Origin: Bacteroidota bacterium
GTDB taxonomy: Bacteria > Bacteroidota > Bacteroidia > Chitinophagales > Chitinophagaceae
Length of the DNA stretch: 64,000 nt
Direction: 5' to 3'
Assembly: GCA_023387985.1 (NCBI GenBank)
Contig: JAEWHC010000001.1
Span: forward strand, 62,001 to 126,000
Below, in pieces: positions 28,079-36,549 of the stretch. Positions within the stretch are counted from its first letter, which is position 1; the number at the start of each line of letters is the position of its first letter. The notes beneath the pieces are model-generated. The model saw nothing but the letters and a program-made list of their open reading frames with translations. It did no database searches and was not told where the DNA came from. Made by a program: the position numbers and the translations under genes.

Positions 28079-29173
28079 TCAATAAACGGTTTTGTTTTTG
28101 CCGCTCTCAAAATCTTTAAACACAAAAGCACCAAGATTGTCCAGGCTTGCAAAGAAAGCTTTCCCCCGGTTGGTTTCGGTAAATTCGGTTACAAATCGCT
28201 GCAAATAGGGATCGCTGGCGATCATAAAGGTTGTTATGGGTATTTTCAGCTTCCTGCATTCTGCCGCAAGGTTGAGGCATTTATTAAAAATTTTTCGGTC
28301 GATACCAAAGCTGTTTTTATAATAGCGGTTCCCGATCTTCATGCAGGTGGGTTTCCCATCGGTTATCATAAAAATCTGCTTATTTTTATTACGCCTTTTT
28401 CTGAGCAGCTCCATGGCGAGCTCCAGGCCGGCAACGGTATTGGTATGGTATGGGCCCACCTGCAGATAAGGAAGATCTTTCATTTCCACAATCCTTGCAT
28501 CGTTGCCAAAAACCACGATATCCAGGGTGTCTTTCGGATAACGCGTGGTGATCAGTTCACTCAAGGCCATGGCCACTTTTTTGGCAGGCGTAATGCGGTC
28601 CTCTCCATAAAGGATCATGCTGTGACTGATGTCGATCATCAATGCGGTTGAAGTTTGTGTCTTGTGGTCGGTTTCACGAATGTTGAGGTCATCTTCGCGC
28701 AGCGTAAAGGAGTCGATGCCGTGGGTAATCTGCGCATTTTGAATGCTGCCGGTAAAATCGATCTGCTCAAGGCTGTCGCCAAACTGGTAGGGTCTTATTT
28801 CAGGATTGATTTCGTCACCCTGCCCATGTTTGAATGTAGAATGCTGGCCGCTTTTCGTTTTTTTCAGTTTCCCAAAGATCTCCTCGAGACTTCTTTTGCG
28901 GATTCCCTGCTCAGATTTTCCCGTAATGGAAAATTTTCCATCCGGATCTTCATTGATGTAACCTTTTTCGCGCAGCTCATCAATAAAATCTCCCATTCCA
29001 TAATCCTCATCGGTCAGCTGGTATTTTTTGTCGAGTTCATTCATCCAGTTTAAAGCTTCGGCTGCATCCCCGCTGGTATAGGTAAGCAATTGCAGGAACA
29101 AATCCAGCAATTGTTCAAAACCCATTTTGCCTTTTGGCAACAGCGGCATTTTTGCAAATTCAATTCCCCTCAT
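28079..29173 (-). CDS. VWA-domain protein, partner of the chelatase-like ATPase
   Basis: The 364-aa protein ends in a von Willebrand A domain. The MIDAS motif is ALMIDISHSMILYGEDRITP near residue 175 (Asp-x-Ser-x-Ser), and the second metal loop is IFMITDGKPTCMKIG near residue 268. The N-terminal 150 residues are helical and charged. In ChlI/ChlD-type systems a VWA subunit binds the AAA ring and passes its conformational change to a substrate. This pair has the same order and an 18-bp gap. There is no signal peptide, so it acts in the cytoplasm. The substrate is unknown. Confidence 0.88.
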   Translation of the reverse strand: MRGIEFAKMPLLPKGKMGFEQLLDLFLQLLTYTSGDAAEALNWMNELDKKYQLTDEDYGMGDFIDELREKGYINEDPDGKFSITGKSEQGIRKRSLEEIFGKLKKTKSGQHSTFKHGQGDEINPEIRPYQFGDSLEQIDFTGSIQNAQITHGIDSFTLREDDLNIRETDHKTQTSTALMIDISHSMILYGEDRITPAKKVAMALSELITTRYPKDTLDIVVFGNDARIVEMKDLPYLQVGPYHTNTVAGLELAMELLRKRRNKNKQIFMITDGKPTCMKIGNRYYKNSFGIDRKIFNKCLNLAAECRKLKIPITTFMIASDPYLQRFVTEFTETNRGKAFFASLDNLGAFVFKDFESGKNKTVY

Positions 29174-29298
29174 AAACTTTCCGATTGGGAGGTAAGGTAC
29201 AAACTCTTTTCATTCGATTTGTTGAAAGTTTGCCAAACATTTCAAGGGGCCACAAGCATATTGTAGAAATTCCATAAGAGCTTAACCGTTTACGGAAA

Positions 29299-30885
29299 TC
29301 ATTTATGTACCTCACTGGTGAAATGAAATGCTATACCGGGGTTGTTCTGAATTTCAGTATTTAAAAACCATTCGCTTTGTGCCAGGTATACAAGATGGTC
29401 ATCCTTATCCCGGGCAACATTCGCCATTTTGAACCGTACAAATTCGTCTAGCTTTGCTTTACTGCTACTCGTAATCCAGCATGCTTTATAAAAAGGCAGT
29501 GAATTGAATTGCACGGATGCGCCATACTCCAGGAGCAGACGATATTGAATCACCTCAAATTGCAGTTCGCCTACGCAGCCAATGATCTTCTTGTTGCCGT
29601 CGTGCTGGGTAAACATCTGCGCCACACCCTCATCGGTCAATTGCATCAGCCCTTTTTCCAGTTGCTTGGTTTTCATTGGGTCTTTATTAACCACTTCACG
29701 AAAAATCTCGGGAGAAAAAGTAGGAATGCCCGAATAGAAAAAATCTTCACCTTCGGTAAGGGTATCACCGATTTTGAAATTTCCTGAATCATATAAACCA
29801 ACGATATCACCTGGAAATGATTCTTCAACGATGTCCTTACTCCTGGCCATAAACGTGTAAGGATTGGAGAAGCGGAGGTCTTTATCGAGCCGAACATGAT
29901 GATAATATTTATTGCGCTCAAATTTGCCACTGCATACCCGGAAAAATGCGATGCGGTCGCGATGCTTGGGGTCAAGGTTTGCGTGGATTTTGAATACAAA
30001 CCCGGAAAGCTTCGGTTCTGAGGGTTTTACTTCACGGGTGGTTGTCATGCGCGATTGTGGGCCGGGTGCAAGGGTTACAAATTTTTCCAAAAGCTCTCTT
30101 ACACCAAAGTTATTAACGGCAGATCCAAAAAATACGGGTGCAACTTTTCCTTCCAGGTAATCTTTGACATCAAGCGCATCATAAACGCCTTCGATTAGCT
30201 CCACATCTTCACGCAGGATATTCGCATCCTTTTCGCCAATATGGGTTACCAACTGCTCATCGCCGAGGTCACTTATGGTTACTGTGCTGCCGGCAACAGC
30301 TTTGGTACCTGCAGTAAATAAAACCAGTTCTTTGGCGTCGAGGTTATAAACACCTTTAAAGTCTTTTCCGCTGTTTATTGGCCAGGTCATGGGATGTAAA
30401 TGAATGCTAAGCTCTTTTTCAATTTCCTCCAGCAGATCATAGCGGTTCTTTCCATCACGGTCCATTTTATTGATAAAAACCATTACCGGTGTATTGCGCA
30501 TGGTGATCACTTCCATAAGCCGGCGGGTTTGTTCTTCTACCCCATTTACACTGTCTACCACCAGAATTACACTGTCTACCGCGGTGAGTGTGCGAAAGGT
30601 ATCTTCGGCAAAATCTTTGTGCCCCGGTGTATCCAGCAGGTTGATGAGCATATTCCTGTATTCGAACGTCATCACCGAAGTGGCCACAGAAATGCCCCGC
30701 TGCCTTTCAATTTCCATAAAATCACTGGTGGCATGCTTCTTAATTTTATTGCTTTTTACGGCACCTGCGGTTTGAATGGCACCACCAAACAGCAGCAATT
30801 TTTCGGTCAATGTGGTTTTACCGGCATCCGGGTGACTAATGATGGCAAATGTTCTTCTTCTTGCTATTTCTTTTTGAAAGGACAT
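29299..30885 (-). CDS. prfC: Peptide chain release factor 3
   Basis: The 528-aa translational GTPase recycles RF1/RF2 after termination. G1 is ISHPDAGKTTLTEKLLLFGG near residue 17, switch II/G3 is LLDTPGHKDFAEDTF, and G4 is MVFINKMDRDGKNRYD. The RF3-specific C-terminal domain includes VGELQFEVIQYRLLLEYGA. Length and order match RF3 rather than EF-G. It is preceded by a TACTTTTG box on its strand. Confidence 0.96.
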   Translation of the reverse strand: MSFQKEIARRRTFAIISHPDAGKTTLTEKLLLFGGAIQTAGAVKSNKIKKHATSDFMEIERQRGISVATSVMTFEYRNMLINLLDTPGHKDFAEDTFRTLTAVDSVILVVDSVNGVEEQTRRLMEVITMRNTPVMVFINKMDRDGKNRYDLLEEIEKELSIHLHPMTWPINSGKDFKGVYNLDAKELVLFTAGTKAVAGSTVTISDLGDEQLVTHIGEKDANILREDVELIEGVYDALDVKDYLEGKVAPVFFGSAVNNFGVRELLEKFVTLAPGPQSRMTTTREVKPSEPKLSGFVFKIHANLDPKHRDRIAFFRVCSGKFERNKYYHHVRLDKDLRFSNPYTFMARSKDIVEESFPGDIVGLYDSGNFKIGDTLTEGEDFFYSGIPTFSPEIFREVVNKDPMKTKQLEKGLMQLTDEGVAQMFTQHDGNKKIIGCVGELQFEVIQYRLLLEYGASVQFNSLPFYKACWITSSSKAKLDEFVRFKMANVARDKDDHLVYLAQSEWFLNTEIQNNPGIAFHFTSEVHK

Positions 30886-30901
30886 AAATTCAAATTGGGC
30901 G

Positions 30902-30909
30902 CAAAAGTA
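30902..30909 (-). promoter_or_regulatory. Putative -7 promoter box of prfC
   Basis: Minus-strand TACTTTTG, an exact TAnnTTTG match, lies 16 bp upstream of the prfC start. The -33 element is not evident. Confidence 0.4.
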
Positions 30910-30972
30910 AGGTAAAGGCAGACCAACCCTTTAAGCGGATGGCGCTGCCACTAAAACTTTAATGATCTTTTT

Positions 30973-31380
30973 TTATAGCCAGGTGTAAGTAATTTCCTGT
31001 TCAATATCCGGATGCAGGCTGCGGGCGACCGGGCATCCGTTGCCCGTTGCTTCCAAAATGGCTTTCTCTTTTTCCTTCAGATGCAATGCCGGCAGTGTGG
31101 CTTTTACCACCACCCGGATGATCCTGCGCGGCGCATCCGGGCTCATGATTTTTTGGACTTCCACTTCTGCGCCGGCCAGTTCAATGCCCATATCGTTTGC
31201 TTTTATGCCCATGGTGGTAATGAGGCATAATCCCAGCGAGGTAGCCGTTAAATCGGTTGGAGAAAAGCGTTCACCTTTCCCCCGGTTATCGGTAGGCGCA
31301 TCTGTTTCAATGGTCGATCCGCTTTGCTTGTGTACGGTTTCGCACCTTAACGCTCCATTGTATTTTATTGAAGAGGTCAT
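30973..31380 (-). CDS. OsmC-family peroxide-reductase-like protein
   Basis: The 135-aa protein has the OsmC/Ohr fold pattern. FSPTDLTATSLGLCLITTMG near residue 40 holds the first active-site-type Cys, and ATGNGCPVARSLHPDIEQEI near residue 112 the second. The family reduces organic hydroperoxides using these two cysteines. This member is nearer to the YhfA/OsmC branch than to Ohr proper. It is divergent from the exported-protein gene that starts about 45 bp away. Confidence 0.9.
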   Translation of the reverse strand: MTSSIKYNGALRCETVHKQSGSTIETDAPTDNRGKGERFSPTDLTATSLGLCLITTMGIKANDMGIELAGAEVEVQKIMSPDAPRRIIRVVVKATLPALHLKEKEKAILEATGNGCPVARSLHPDIEQEITYTWL

Positions 31381-31388
31381 ATCATATT

Positions 31389-31419
31389 TTTGGTAAAAAT
31401 ACGTTTTACGCTAAATTTG
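31389..31419 (+). promoter_or_regulatory. Promoter with both -33 and -7 elements, very close to the start codon
   Basis: TTTG at 31389-31392, a 19-bp spacer, and TAAATTTG at 31412-31419 match the Bacteroidota consensus exactly. The -7 box ends only 5 bp before the ATG at 31425. Confidence 0.65.
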
Positions 31420-31424
31420 ATGGC

Positions 31425-32288
31425 ATGAATGCTGCTCGGATGATTTTGTTTCGCTTTGTACTGCTATGCTTTACGGTACTATTTTATGATGCAGCAATTG
31501 CACAAAGGCCAACTACGGAAAAGGATACCAAACGTGCTGAAAGGGCAGCCAAGAGAGCTGAACGGCTTGAAAAGCTTGATGAGCTGATAACCACCGAAGA
31601 ACAAGGAACCATTGTATACAATAAGCAGAATATTTTCGGCATAAAACTCAACAACGACGGTTATGGGGCTTATTATGAAAGAGGAAGGCAAAAGACTGTT
31701 GAAAAAGCCAGTTGGTGGAGCATTGAGCTTGGCGAACGCATGGATCCCAAACAGGAAAAACTCAGCAGGCTTACCCAAAGTGGACTCATGCTTATTTCCA
31801 CTCCCCTGATCTTTGGAAAGGAGAACAATTTCTATTTTGCCAAACTGGGCTTTGGACAATCCAGGTTAATTGGAGGAAAAGGCATCCGCAATGGTGTGGC
31901 CGTATCTGCGCTTTATGGTGGTGGCCTGAGCCTTGGTTTGTTGAAACCTTACGTTGTACAGGTGATCGACCCGGTTACCAATCAATCAATCGATACCTGG
32001 TGGAAAGGGGACAAAAGCAGGACCGATACGCTGATTCTTGATAAAGACGCGCTATATGGTTCGGCTGGAATGGGGAAAGGCTGGAATGAAGTCAAAATTG
32101 TACCGGGTGCATTTGCAAAAGCCGCATTACGATTCGACTATGGCCGGTACAATGAAATGATCAGCGCCATTCAATGCGGTGTGAATGCCGAATTTTACAC
32201 TTCCAAAATGCCAGTGATGATCAACAATGAAGGCAAGAACTTCTTTGTGAACGTTTTCGTAGCCCTGGAATTCGGCCGCAGGAAATAA
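31425..32288 (+). CDS. Exported protein, unknown function
   Basis: The 287-aa protein (from the ATG at 31425) opens with a signal peptide ending near DAAIAQ. A very basic, charged segment follows (KDTKRAERAAKRAERLEKLD, about residues 30-50). The remainder is beta-rich with aromatic ends, for example IFGIKLNNDGYGAYYERGRQ and FFVNVFVALEFGRRK, suggestive of a small outer-membrane barrel, though this is only an impression. Because the promoter box ends 5 bp upstream, translation may instead begin at the second ATG, 31440 (MILFRFVLLCF), which keeps the signal core. No family recognised. Confidence 0.7.
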   Translation: MNAARMILFRFVLLCFTVLFYDAAIAQRPTTEKDTKRAERAAKRAERLEKLDELITTEEQGTIVYNKQNIFGIKLNNDGYGAYYERGRQKTVEKASWWSIELGERMDPKQEKLSRLTQSGLMLISTPLIFGKENNFYFAKLGFGQSRLIGGKGIRNGVAVSALYGGGLSLGLLKPYVVQVIDPVTNQSIDTWWKGDKSRTDTLILDKDALYGSAGMGKGWNEVKIVPGAFAKAALRFDYGRYNEMISAIQCGVNAEFYTSKMPVMINNEGKNFFVNVFVALEFGRRK

Positions 32289-32319
32289 TCTCCGGAATTT
32301 GTCTTTATTTTGCCCTGTT

Positions 32320-33258
32320 ATGGGTACATGCAACGGAACAACAATCTCCTCTGATCAAAATAATAAAGTTCGTAAACCCAACTGGTTGCGGGTTAAACTG
32401 CCTGTAGGTGAAAATTACCGCGATCTACGGGGAATAGTAGATAATCATAATTTACATACCATTTGCGAAAGCGGCAACTGCCCGAATATGGGAGAATGCT
32501 GGGGCGCCGGCACAGCCACTTTTATGATACTGGGAAATATCTGCACCCGCAGTTGCGGTTTTTGTGCAGTAGCAACAGGCAGGCCCCTGGCTCCCGATTT
32601 TGACGAACCTCAAAGAGTGGCGGAAGCCATTTACCTGATGAAATGTAAGCACGCGGTAATTACTTCAGTCGACCGTGATGAATTGACTGATGGGGGAAGC
32701 ATTATCTGGGCCAATACCATTCGTGCGGTAAAAACTTTAAATCCCGAAACCACGCTCGAAACGCTGATCCCGGATTTTCAGGGCAATCGCGAAAATGTAA
32801 TGCGTGTTGTGGAAGCGGCCCCTGAAGTTATCAGTCACAACATAGAAACGGTGGAGCGGCTGAGCAGGCAGGTGCGCATCCAGGCGAAATACTGGCGTAG
32901 TATGGAAGTACTGCGTATGCTGAAAGACGCCGGCGTTCGTACAAAAAGTGGCATTATGTTAGGGCTTGGAGAAACCGTGGAGGAGGTAAAACAAGCCATG
33001 CTCGACCTGCGCAATGCGGGAGTCGATGTAGTTACCCTGGGCCAGTATCTTCAACCAAGCGTTAAGCATTTGCCGGTAGTGCGCTTTGTGCATCCTGGTG
33101 AATTCAACGAATTGCGTGAATTCGGGTATAAAGCAGGTTTCGACTATGTGGAAAGTGGTCCGCTGGTTCGCAGTTCTTACCACAGTGAGAATCACGTAAT
33201 TCCAGGATATGGGCGCAATGTATGGTTACAGGAAAAAAGCCAGGGTATTTCAGCCTGA
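32320..33258 (+). CDS. lipA: Lipoyl synthase
   Basis: The 312-aa radical SAM enzyme inserts two sulfurs into octanoyl-lipoyl domains. CESGNCPNMGECW binds the auxiliary cluster, CTRSCGFC (CxxxCxxC) binds the radical SAM cluster, and RSSYHSENH near the C-terminus holds the conserved serine that ligates the auxiliary cluster. The ATG at 32320 (MGTCNGTTISSDQN) is preferred over a TTG seven codons upstream. It follows the exported-protein gene by about 30 bp. No lipB is present in the window. Confidence 0.96.
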   Translation: MGTCNGTTISSDQNNKVRKPNWLRVKLPVGENYRDLRGIVDNHNLHTICESGNCPNMGECWGAGTATFMILGNICTRSCGFCAVATGRPLAPDFDEPQRVAEAIYLMKCKHAVITSVDRDELTDGGSIIWANTIRAVKTLNPETTLETLIPDFQGNRENVMRVVEAAPEVISHNIETVERLSRQVRIQAKYWRSMEVLRMLKDAGVRTKSGIMLGLGETVEEVKQAMLDLRNAGVDVVTLGQYLQPSVKHLPVVRFVHPGEFNELREFGYKAGFDYVESGPLVRSSYHSENHVIPGYGRNVWLQEKSQGISA

Positions 33259-33293
33259 CCTTTGGTGAACCATCTGATTTTAGAGTTTTCTTA

Positions 33294-33325
33294 TTTGCGA
33301 AGCGTTGGTTTTCGTATTACCTTTG
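33294..33325 (+). promoter_or_regulatory. Promoter of queA leader transcript
   Basis: TTTG at 33294-33297, a 20-bp spacer, and TACCTTTG at 33318-33325 form a near-consensus Bacteroidota promoter. A start near 33332 would leave about 120 nt of leader before queA. Confidence 0.65.
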
Positions 33326-33357
33326 CACGCTTTCATTTAGCACCCCAATTTAAAAAT

Positions 33358-33419
33358 CTGGCGCCGTAAGGCCAGTACCTCCATAACCCTTCGGGGAAGT
33401 GATTGGCAAATTCAGCCAA
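33358..33419 (+). ncRNA. Structured 5' leader of queA: three consecutive hairpins
   Basis: The 195-bp gap between lipA and queA contains three adjacent hairpins in 62 bases. CTGGC/GCCAG spans 33358-33375. CCC-TTCG-GGG spans 33387-33396 and has a stable UUCG tetraloop. TTGGC/GCCAA spans 33403-33419. The stretch after it is AT-rich up to the ATG at 33454. A good promoter lies 30-60 bp upstream. It does not match preQ1-I riboswitch features that I know, and I cannot assign a class. It could be a regulatory leader or a small RNA. Confidence 0.4.
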
Positions 33420-33453
33420 AGGCGACAGATTAAATATTTAATTAATTAATATT

Positions 33454-34503
33454 ATGAAACTGTCGCAGTTCCGTTTTGACCTTCCACTGAGTTTAATTGC
33501 CCAAACCCCCAATAAACGCCGTGAAGACAGCCGCCTAATGGTTATTGACCGAAAAACCGGCAATATGGAAGACCATCACTTCTATGAGATCATGAACTTT
33601 TTTGAAGAACGTGATGTATTTGTTGTTAACAATACCAAGGTTTTTCCAGCCAGAATGTATGGACGTAAGGAAAAGACGGGCGCCAAAATTGAAGTCTTCC
33701 TGCTTCGTGAGCTGAACAGGCCCAATAAACTTTGGGACGTAATTGTAGATCCTGCCCGAAAAATACGGGTGGGAAACAAACTGTATTTCGGTGAAAACGA
33801 TGAATTGGTGGCTGAGGTAATTGACAATACCACAAGCCGGGGGCGTACCATTAAGTTTTTATGGGATGGCCCCGAATCTGAATACCGCAGCCTGTTGGAA
33901 AATCTTGGAGAGACCCCCCTGCCCAAATACATCAAGCGCAAGCCAGATGAAATGGATAAGGAGCGTTACCAGACGGTATATGCCAAATTTGAAGGAGCAG
34001 TGGCCGCTCCGGTAGCAGGTCTGCATTTCAGCGAAGAACTGATCAAACGTTGTGAAATTCATGGGATCCGTTTTGCCGAAGTAACTTTGCACACCGGCCT
34101 TGGAACCTTTCGCCCACTTGAGGTGGAAGACCTGAGCAAACATAAAATGGATGCTGAATATTTCCGGATTGATGATACAGCCTGTAAAGTAATCAACCAG
34201 GCGAAATCCGGCGGAAACAGAATATGCTCAATTGGTACCACCACCATGCGTGCACTCGAAAGTTCCTATAGTGCCGATCAGTTTTTAAAACCTGCTGAAG
34301 GATGGTCGAATACGTTTATCCATCCTCCCCATGTTTTCAGCATCGCCGATTCGCTCATTACCAATTTTCACCTGCCAAAAACCAGTTTATTGATTATGGC
34401 ATGTGCTTTTGGCGGATATGACCTGATAATGGAAGCTTACCAGAAAGCCATTAAAGATAAATACCGCTTTTTTACCTATGGTGACGCCATGCTGATTAAA
34501 TAG
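33454..34503 (+). CDS. queA: S-adenosylmethionine:tRNA ribosyltransferase-isomerase
   Basis: The 349-aa enzyme moves the ribosyl part of SAM onto preQ1-modified tRNA to form epoxyqueuosine. MKLSQFRFDLPLSLIAQTPN is the standard N-terminus. VFVVNNTKVFPARMYGRK, VAAPVAGLHFSEELI, TLHTGLGTFRPLEVED and SLITNFHLPKTSLLIMACAF follow in the family order. Length is normal. It is preceded by a structured leader with its own promoter, which separates it from lipA. Confidence 0.96.
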   Translation: MKLSQFRFDLPLSLIAQTPNKRREDSRLMVIDRKTGNMEDHHFYEIMNFFEERDVFVVNNTKVFPARMYGRKEKTGAKIEVFLLRELNRPNKLWDVIVDPARKIRVGNKLYFGENDELVAEVIDNTTSRGRTIKFLWDGPESEYRSLLENLGETPLPKYIKRKPDEMDKERYQTVYAKFEGAVAAPVAGLHFSEELIKRCEIHGIRFAEVTLHTGLGTFRPLEVEDLSKHKMDAEYFRIDDTACKVINQAKSGGNRICSIGTTTMRALESSYSADQFLKPAEGWSNTFIHPPHVFSIADSLITNFHLPKTSLLIMACAFGGYDLIMEAYQKAIKDKYRFFTYGDAMLIK

Positions 34504-34551
34504 GCTATGGTAAAAAAATGCCAAAAAGGCATTGAAATCCAAACCCATAGC
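34504..34551 (+). other. Nested hairpin between queA and lolA
   Basis: Immediately after the queA stop, GCTATGG (34504-34510) can pair with CCATAGC (34545-34551). Inside it lies a second hairpin, ATGCC/GGCAT (34518-34532), with an A5 loop. There is no T run after the outer stem, so it is not a classical terminator. Confidence 0.35.
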
Positions 34552-34592
34552 ATACATATCCGTCTTAAAATTGAATATAAACCGTGTAAGAA

Positions 34593-35234
34593 ATGAAATT
34601 GATTTTTACAACATTCGCCCTGATCTGCTCAACATTTTTGTTTGCTCAGAAAAATGACCCGCAAGCGAAAGCGTTGCTCGACCAGGTAAGCGCCAATTAC
34701 AAAAATCTCAAGACCGTACAGGGCAATTACAACCTTGTAGTCACCACACGTGCCGGAAAAGTAGCCGGCAAAAAAAGTGGGAAGGTTTTTATAAAAGGCA
34801 ACCGGTTTAAAGTCACCGAGCCGTCTATGGAGATCATTAGTGACGGCAATAAGGTATGGAAATACGAAGCGGATGCCAATGAAGTATTGGTAAGTAATGT
34901 GGAAACCGGAATGAACGGCCTCACCCCGCAAAAGCTGTTTACCAACTTTTATGATAAGGATTTTTTGTATAAGTTAAACGGGCATGTTTCTGTAGACGGC
35001 AAGCGCCTCCGCGAAATAGAAATGACTCCAACCGATAAACGAAAAAATTTCTTCAAGGTGTACCTCTACGTTGACGAGGCGAAAAAGATGATCGTAAGTT
35101 CAAAAATCTATGAGAATAACGGCAATATTTACAACTACAACCTGAGCAATATTGTAACCAACGGCAATCTTGCAGACAACCTTTTTGTATTTGATGCCAA
35201 AAATCATCCGGGCGTTGATGTAATCAATCAATAA
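34593..35234 (+). CDS. lolA: LolA-like outer-membrane lipoprotein carrier protein
   Basis: The 213-aa protein has a signal peptide (MKLIFTTFALICSTFLFAQ) and a LolA/LolB-type fold: ALLDQVSANYKNLKTVQGNY, GKKSGKVFIKGNRFKVTEPS, EIISDGNKVWKYEADANEVL and YVDEAKKMIVSSKIYENNGN. LolA carries lipoproteins through the periplasm to the outer membrane. Length and order fit the Bacteroidota members. A terminator follows at 35259. Confidence 0.9.
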   Translation: MKLIFTTFALICSTFLFAQKNDPQAKALLDQVSANYKNLKTVQGNYNLVVTTRAGKVAGKKSGKVFIKGNRFKVTEPSMEIISDGNKVWKYEADANEVLVSNVETGMNGLTPQKLFTNFYDKDFLYKLNGHVSVDGKRLREIEMTPTDKRKNFFKVYLYVDEAKKMIVSSKIYENNGNIYNYNLSNIVTNGNLADNLFVFDAKNHPGVDVINQ

Positions 35235-35258
35235 ACGAATTGAACATAATGATGTTTT

Positions 35259-35288
35259 AGCCGCAGCCAATGGTTGCGGCTTTCTTTT
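35259..35288 (+). terminator. Rho-independent terminator after lolA
   Basis: AGCCGCAGCC (35259-35268) pairs with GGTTGCGGCT (35272-35281), 10 bp with one G-T wobble and a 3-nt loop, followed by a T-rich tail. Confidence 0.8.
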
Positions 35289-35310
35289 TCCGGGAACATT
35301 TTTTTTCGTT

Positions 35311-35318
35311 TAAGTTTG
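35311..35318 (+). promoter_or_regulatory. Putative -7 promoter box of the amidase gene
   Basis: TAAGTTTG matches TAnnTTTG exactly. It sits between the lolA terminator and the amidase ATG, 17 bp upstream of that ATG. This supports a separate transcript and rules against the open frame upstream being coding. Confidence 0.5.
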
Positions 35319-35335
35319 CCCTTTCATTCCTGATC

Positions 35336-36511
35336 ATGACATATCGACTACGTTTTTGTCTTTTTACTGTTTTTTTATTGATGGTTTTTTCGGTAGACGG
35401 CCAGGCTGTCTTTCCGGGCAGTTATATCCGCACATCGGGCAAATTGCCCCAACTGGCCTGGAGTGGAGGCGCCGACAGATTAGGCAGTTCTAAAATGGGA
35501 TATATCGATACAGGGATTGTTATGAAAGTTACCGACACGCTGGGCGGGCTGCTCAAGGTTGAACTGGCCCAGAACCGCCATGCTTATCTTGGCCGCAATT
35601 TTGCCACGCCCCTCGCAGGTACAATCCCCGTTCGCCCGGTTACTGCCGAATCCTGGACGGTTCGTGGGGAGGCCAGGCATGATCTTGTGGCCATTAATGT
35701 GGGCAGCCCTGTGCCCTATCAATCCTGGATGGAAACCGGCCCGGCAAATATTGTGGTTGAGCTTTATGGTGTACAAGCCAATACCAACTGGATAACGCAA
35801 CTGCAATCAGCCAAAGTTGTGGATTGGGTTGATTTCAGGCAGGTTGACGATGATGTCATGCGGGTAACTATCCGTTTGAATACCCACCATTACGGTTACC
35901 GTATTGGCTACCAGGGCAGGCAGTTGCAATTGCAAATCCGCCATACGCCCGAAAACCGGAGACTAAGGGGCAAGACCATAGTGATTGATGCAGGGCACGG
36001 CGGAACCAATACGGGAGCACGGGGAGTAAACAGCGGCATCCTGGAAAAAGATTATAACCTGCTTTTTGCCCGCGCACTGGAAAAGAACCTGAAACGGAAG
36101 GGAGCCATTGTAAAAATGATCAGGGATACGGATTCGACAGTTGATACCAAAGATCGTGTTCTATGGAGCCAGGCTCAAGACCCGGATATTTTTATTTCAT
36201 TCCATCTCAATTCCTCCAGCCGTGCCACAGCAAAAGGTGCAAGCACATATTACAAGCATCTTGCATTCAGCGGCCTAAACCGGGCTATACTTTCGCGCAT
36301 GCTGCGAATCGATGGCCTCGAAGAATTCGGCCTCATTGGCAGTTTTAATTTTCAGCCGGTTCAGCCTACAGATTATCCTTCGAGCCTTGTGGAAGTGGCT
36401 TTCCTGAGCAATGTGGATGATGAAAAACTAATCCTTGATCCAAGGTTTCACAAAAAAGTTGGCAAAAGGGTCAGGCAAGGTATCCAGGATTGGTTGAGTA
36501 GCCTGAAATAA
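35336..36511 (+). CDS. N-acetylmuramoyl-L-alanine amidase (Amidase_3)
   Basis: The 391-aa exported zinc amidase cleaves the amide between MurNAc and the stem peptide. A signal peptide (MTYRLRFCLFTVFLLMVFSV, cleavage near VDGQA) is followed by a non-catalytic N-terminal region (about 25-205) and an Amidase_3 domain (about 210-391). Zinc ligands are His in VIDAGHGGTNTGARG, Glu in ILEKDYNLLFA and His in FISFHLNSSS. The catalytic Glu is in SLVEVAFLSN. It acts in the periplasm in septal splitting or wall remodelling. The N-terminal part may be a targeting module of AMIN type, but that is not certain. Confidence 0.93.
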   Translation: MTYRLRFCLFTVFLLMVFSVDGQAVFPGSYIRTSGKLPQLAWSGGADRLGSSKMGYIDTGIVMKVTDTLGGLLKVELAQNRHAYLGRNFATPLAGTIPVRPVTAESWTVRGEARHDLVAINVGSPVPYQSWMETGPANIVVELYGVQANTNWITQLQSAKVVDWVDFRQVDDDVMRVTIRLNTHHYGYRIGYQGRQLQLQIRHTPENRRLRGKTIVIDAGHGGTNTGARGVNSGILEKDYNLLFARALEKNLKRKGAIVKMIRDTDSTVDTKDRVLWSQAQDPDIFISFHLNSSSRATAKGASTYYKHLAFSGLNRAILSRMLRIDGLEEFGLIGSFNFQPVQPTDYPSSLVEVAFLSNVDDEKLILDPRFHKKVGKRVRQGIQDWLSSLK

Positions 36512-36549
36512 TCTGGCTTTATCCGGCATTTCTTGCCACCCCCTTCCCT

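Noticed and set aside
33259..33453. preQ1 riboswitch or 6S RNA upstream of queA
   Set aside because: The hairpin order and sequences do not match the preQ1 classes or the 6S bubble as I know them, so only a structured leader is claimed.
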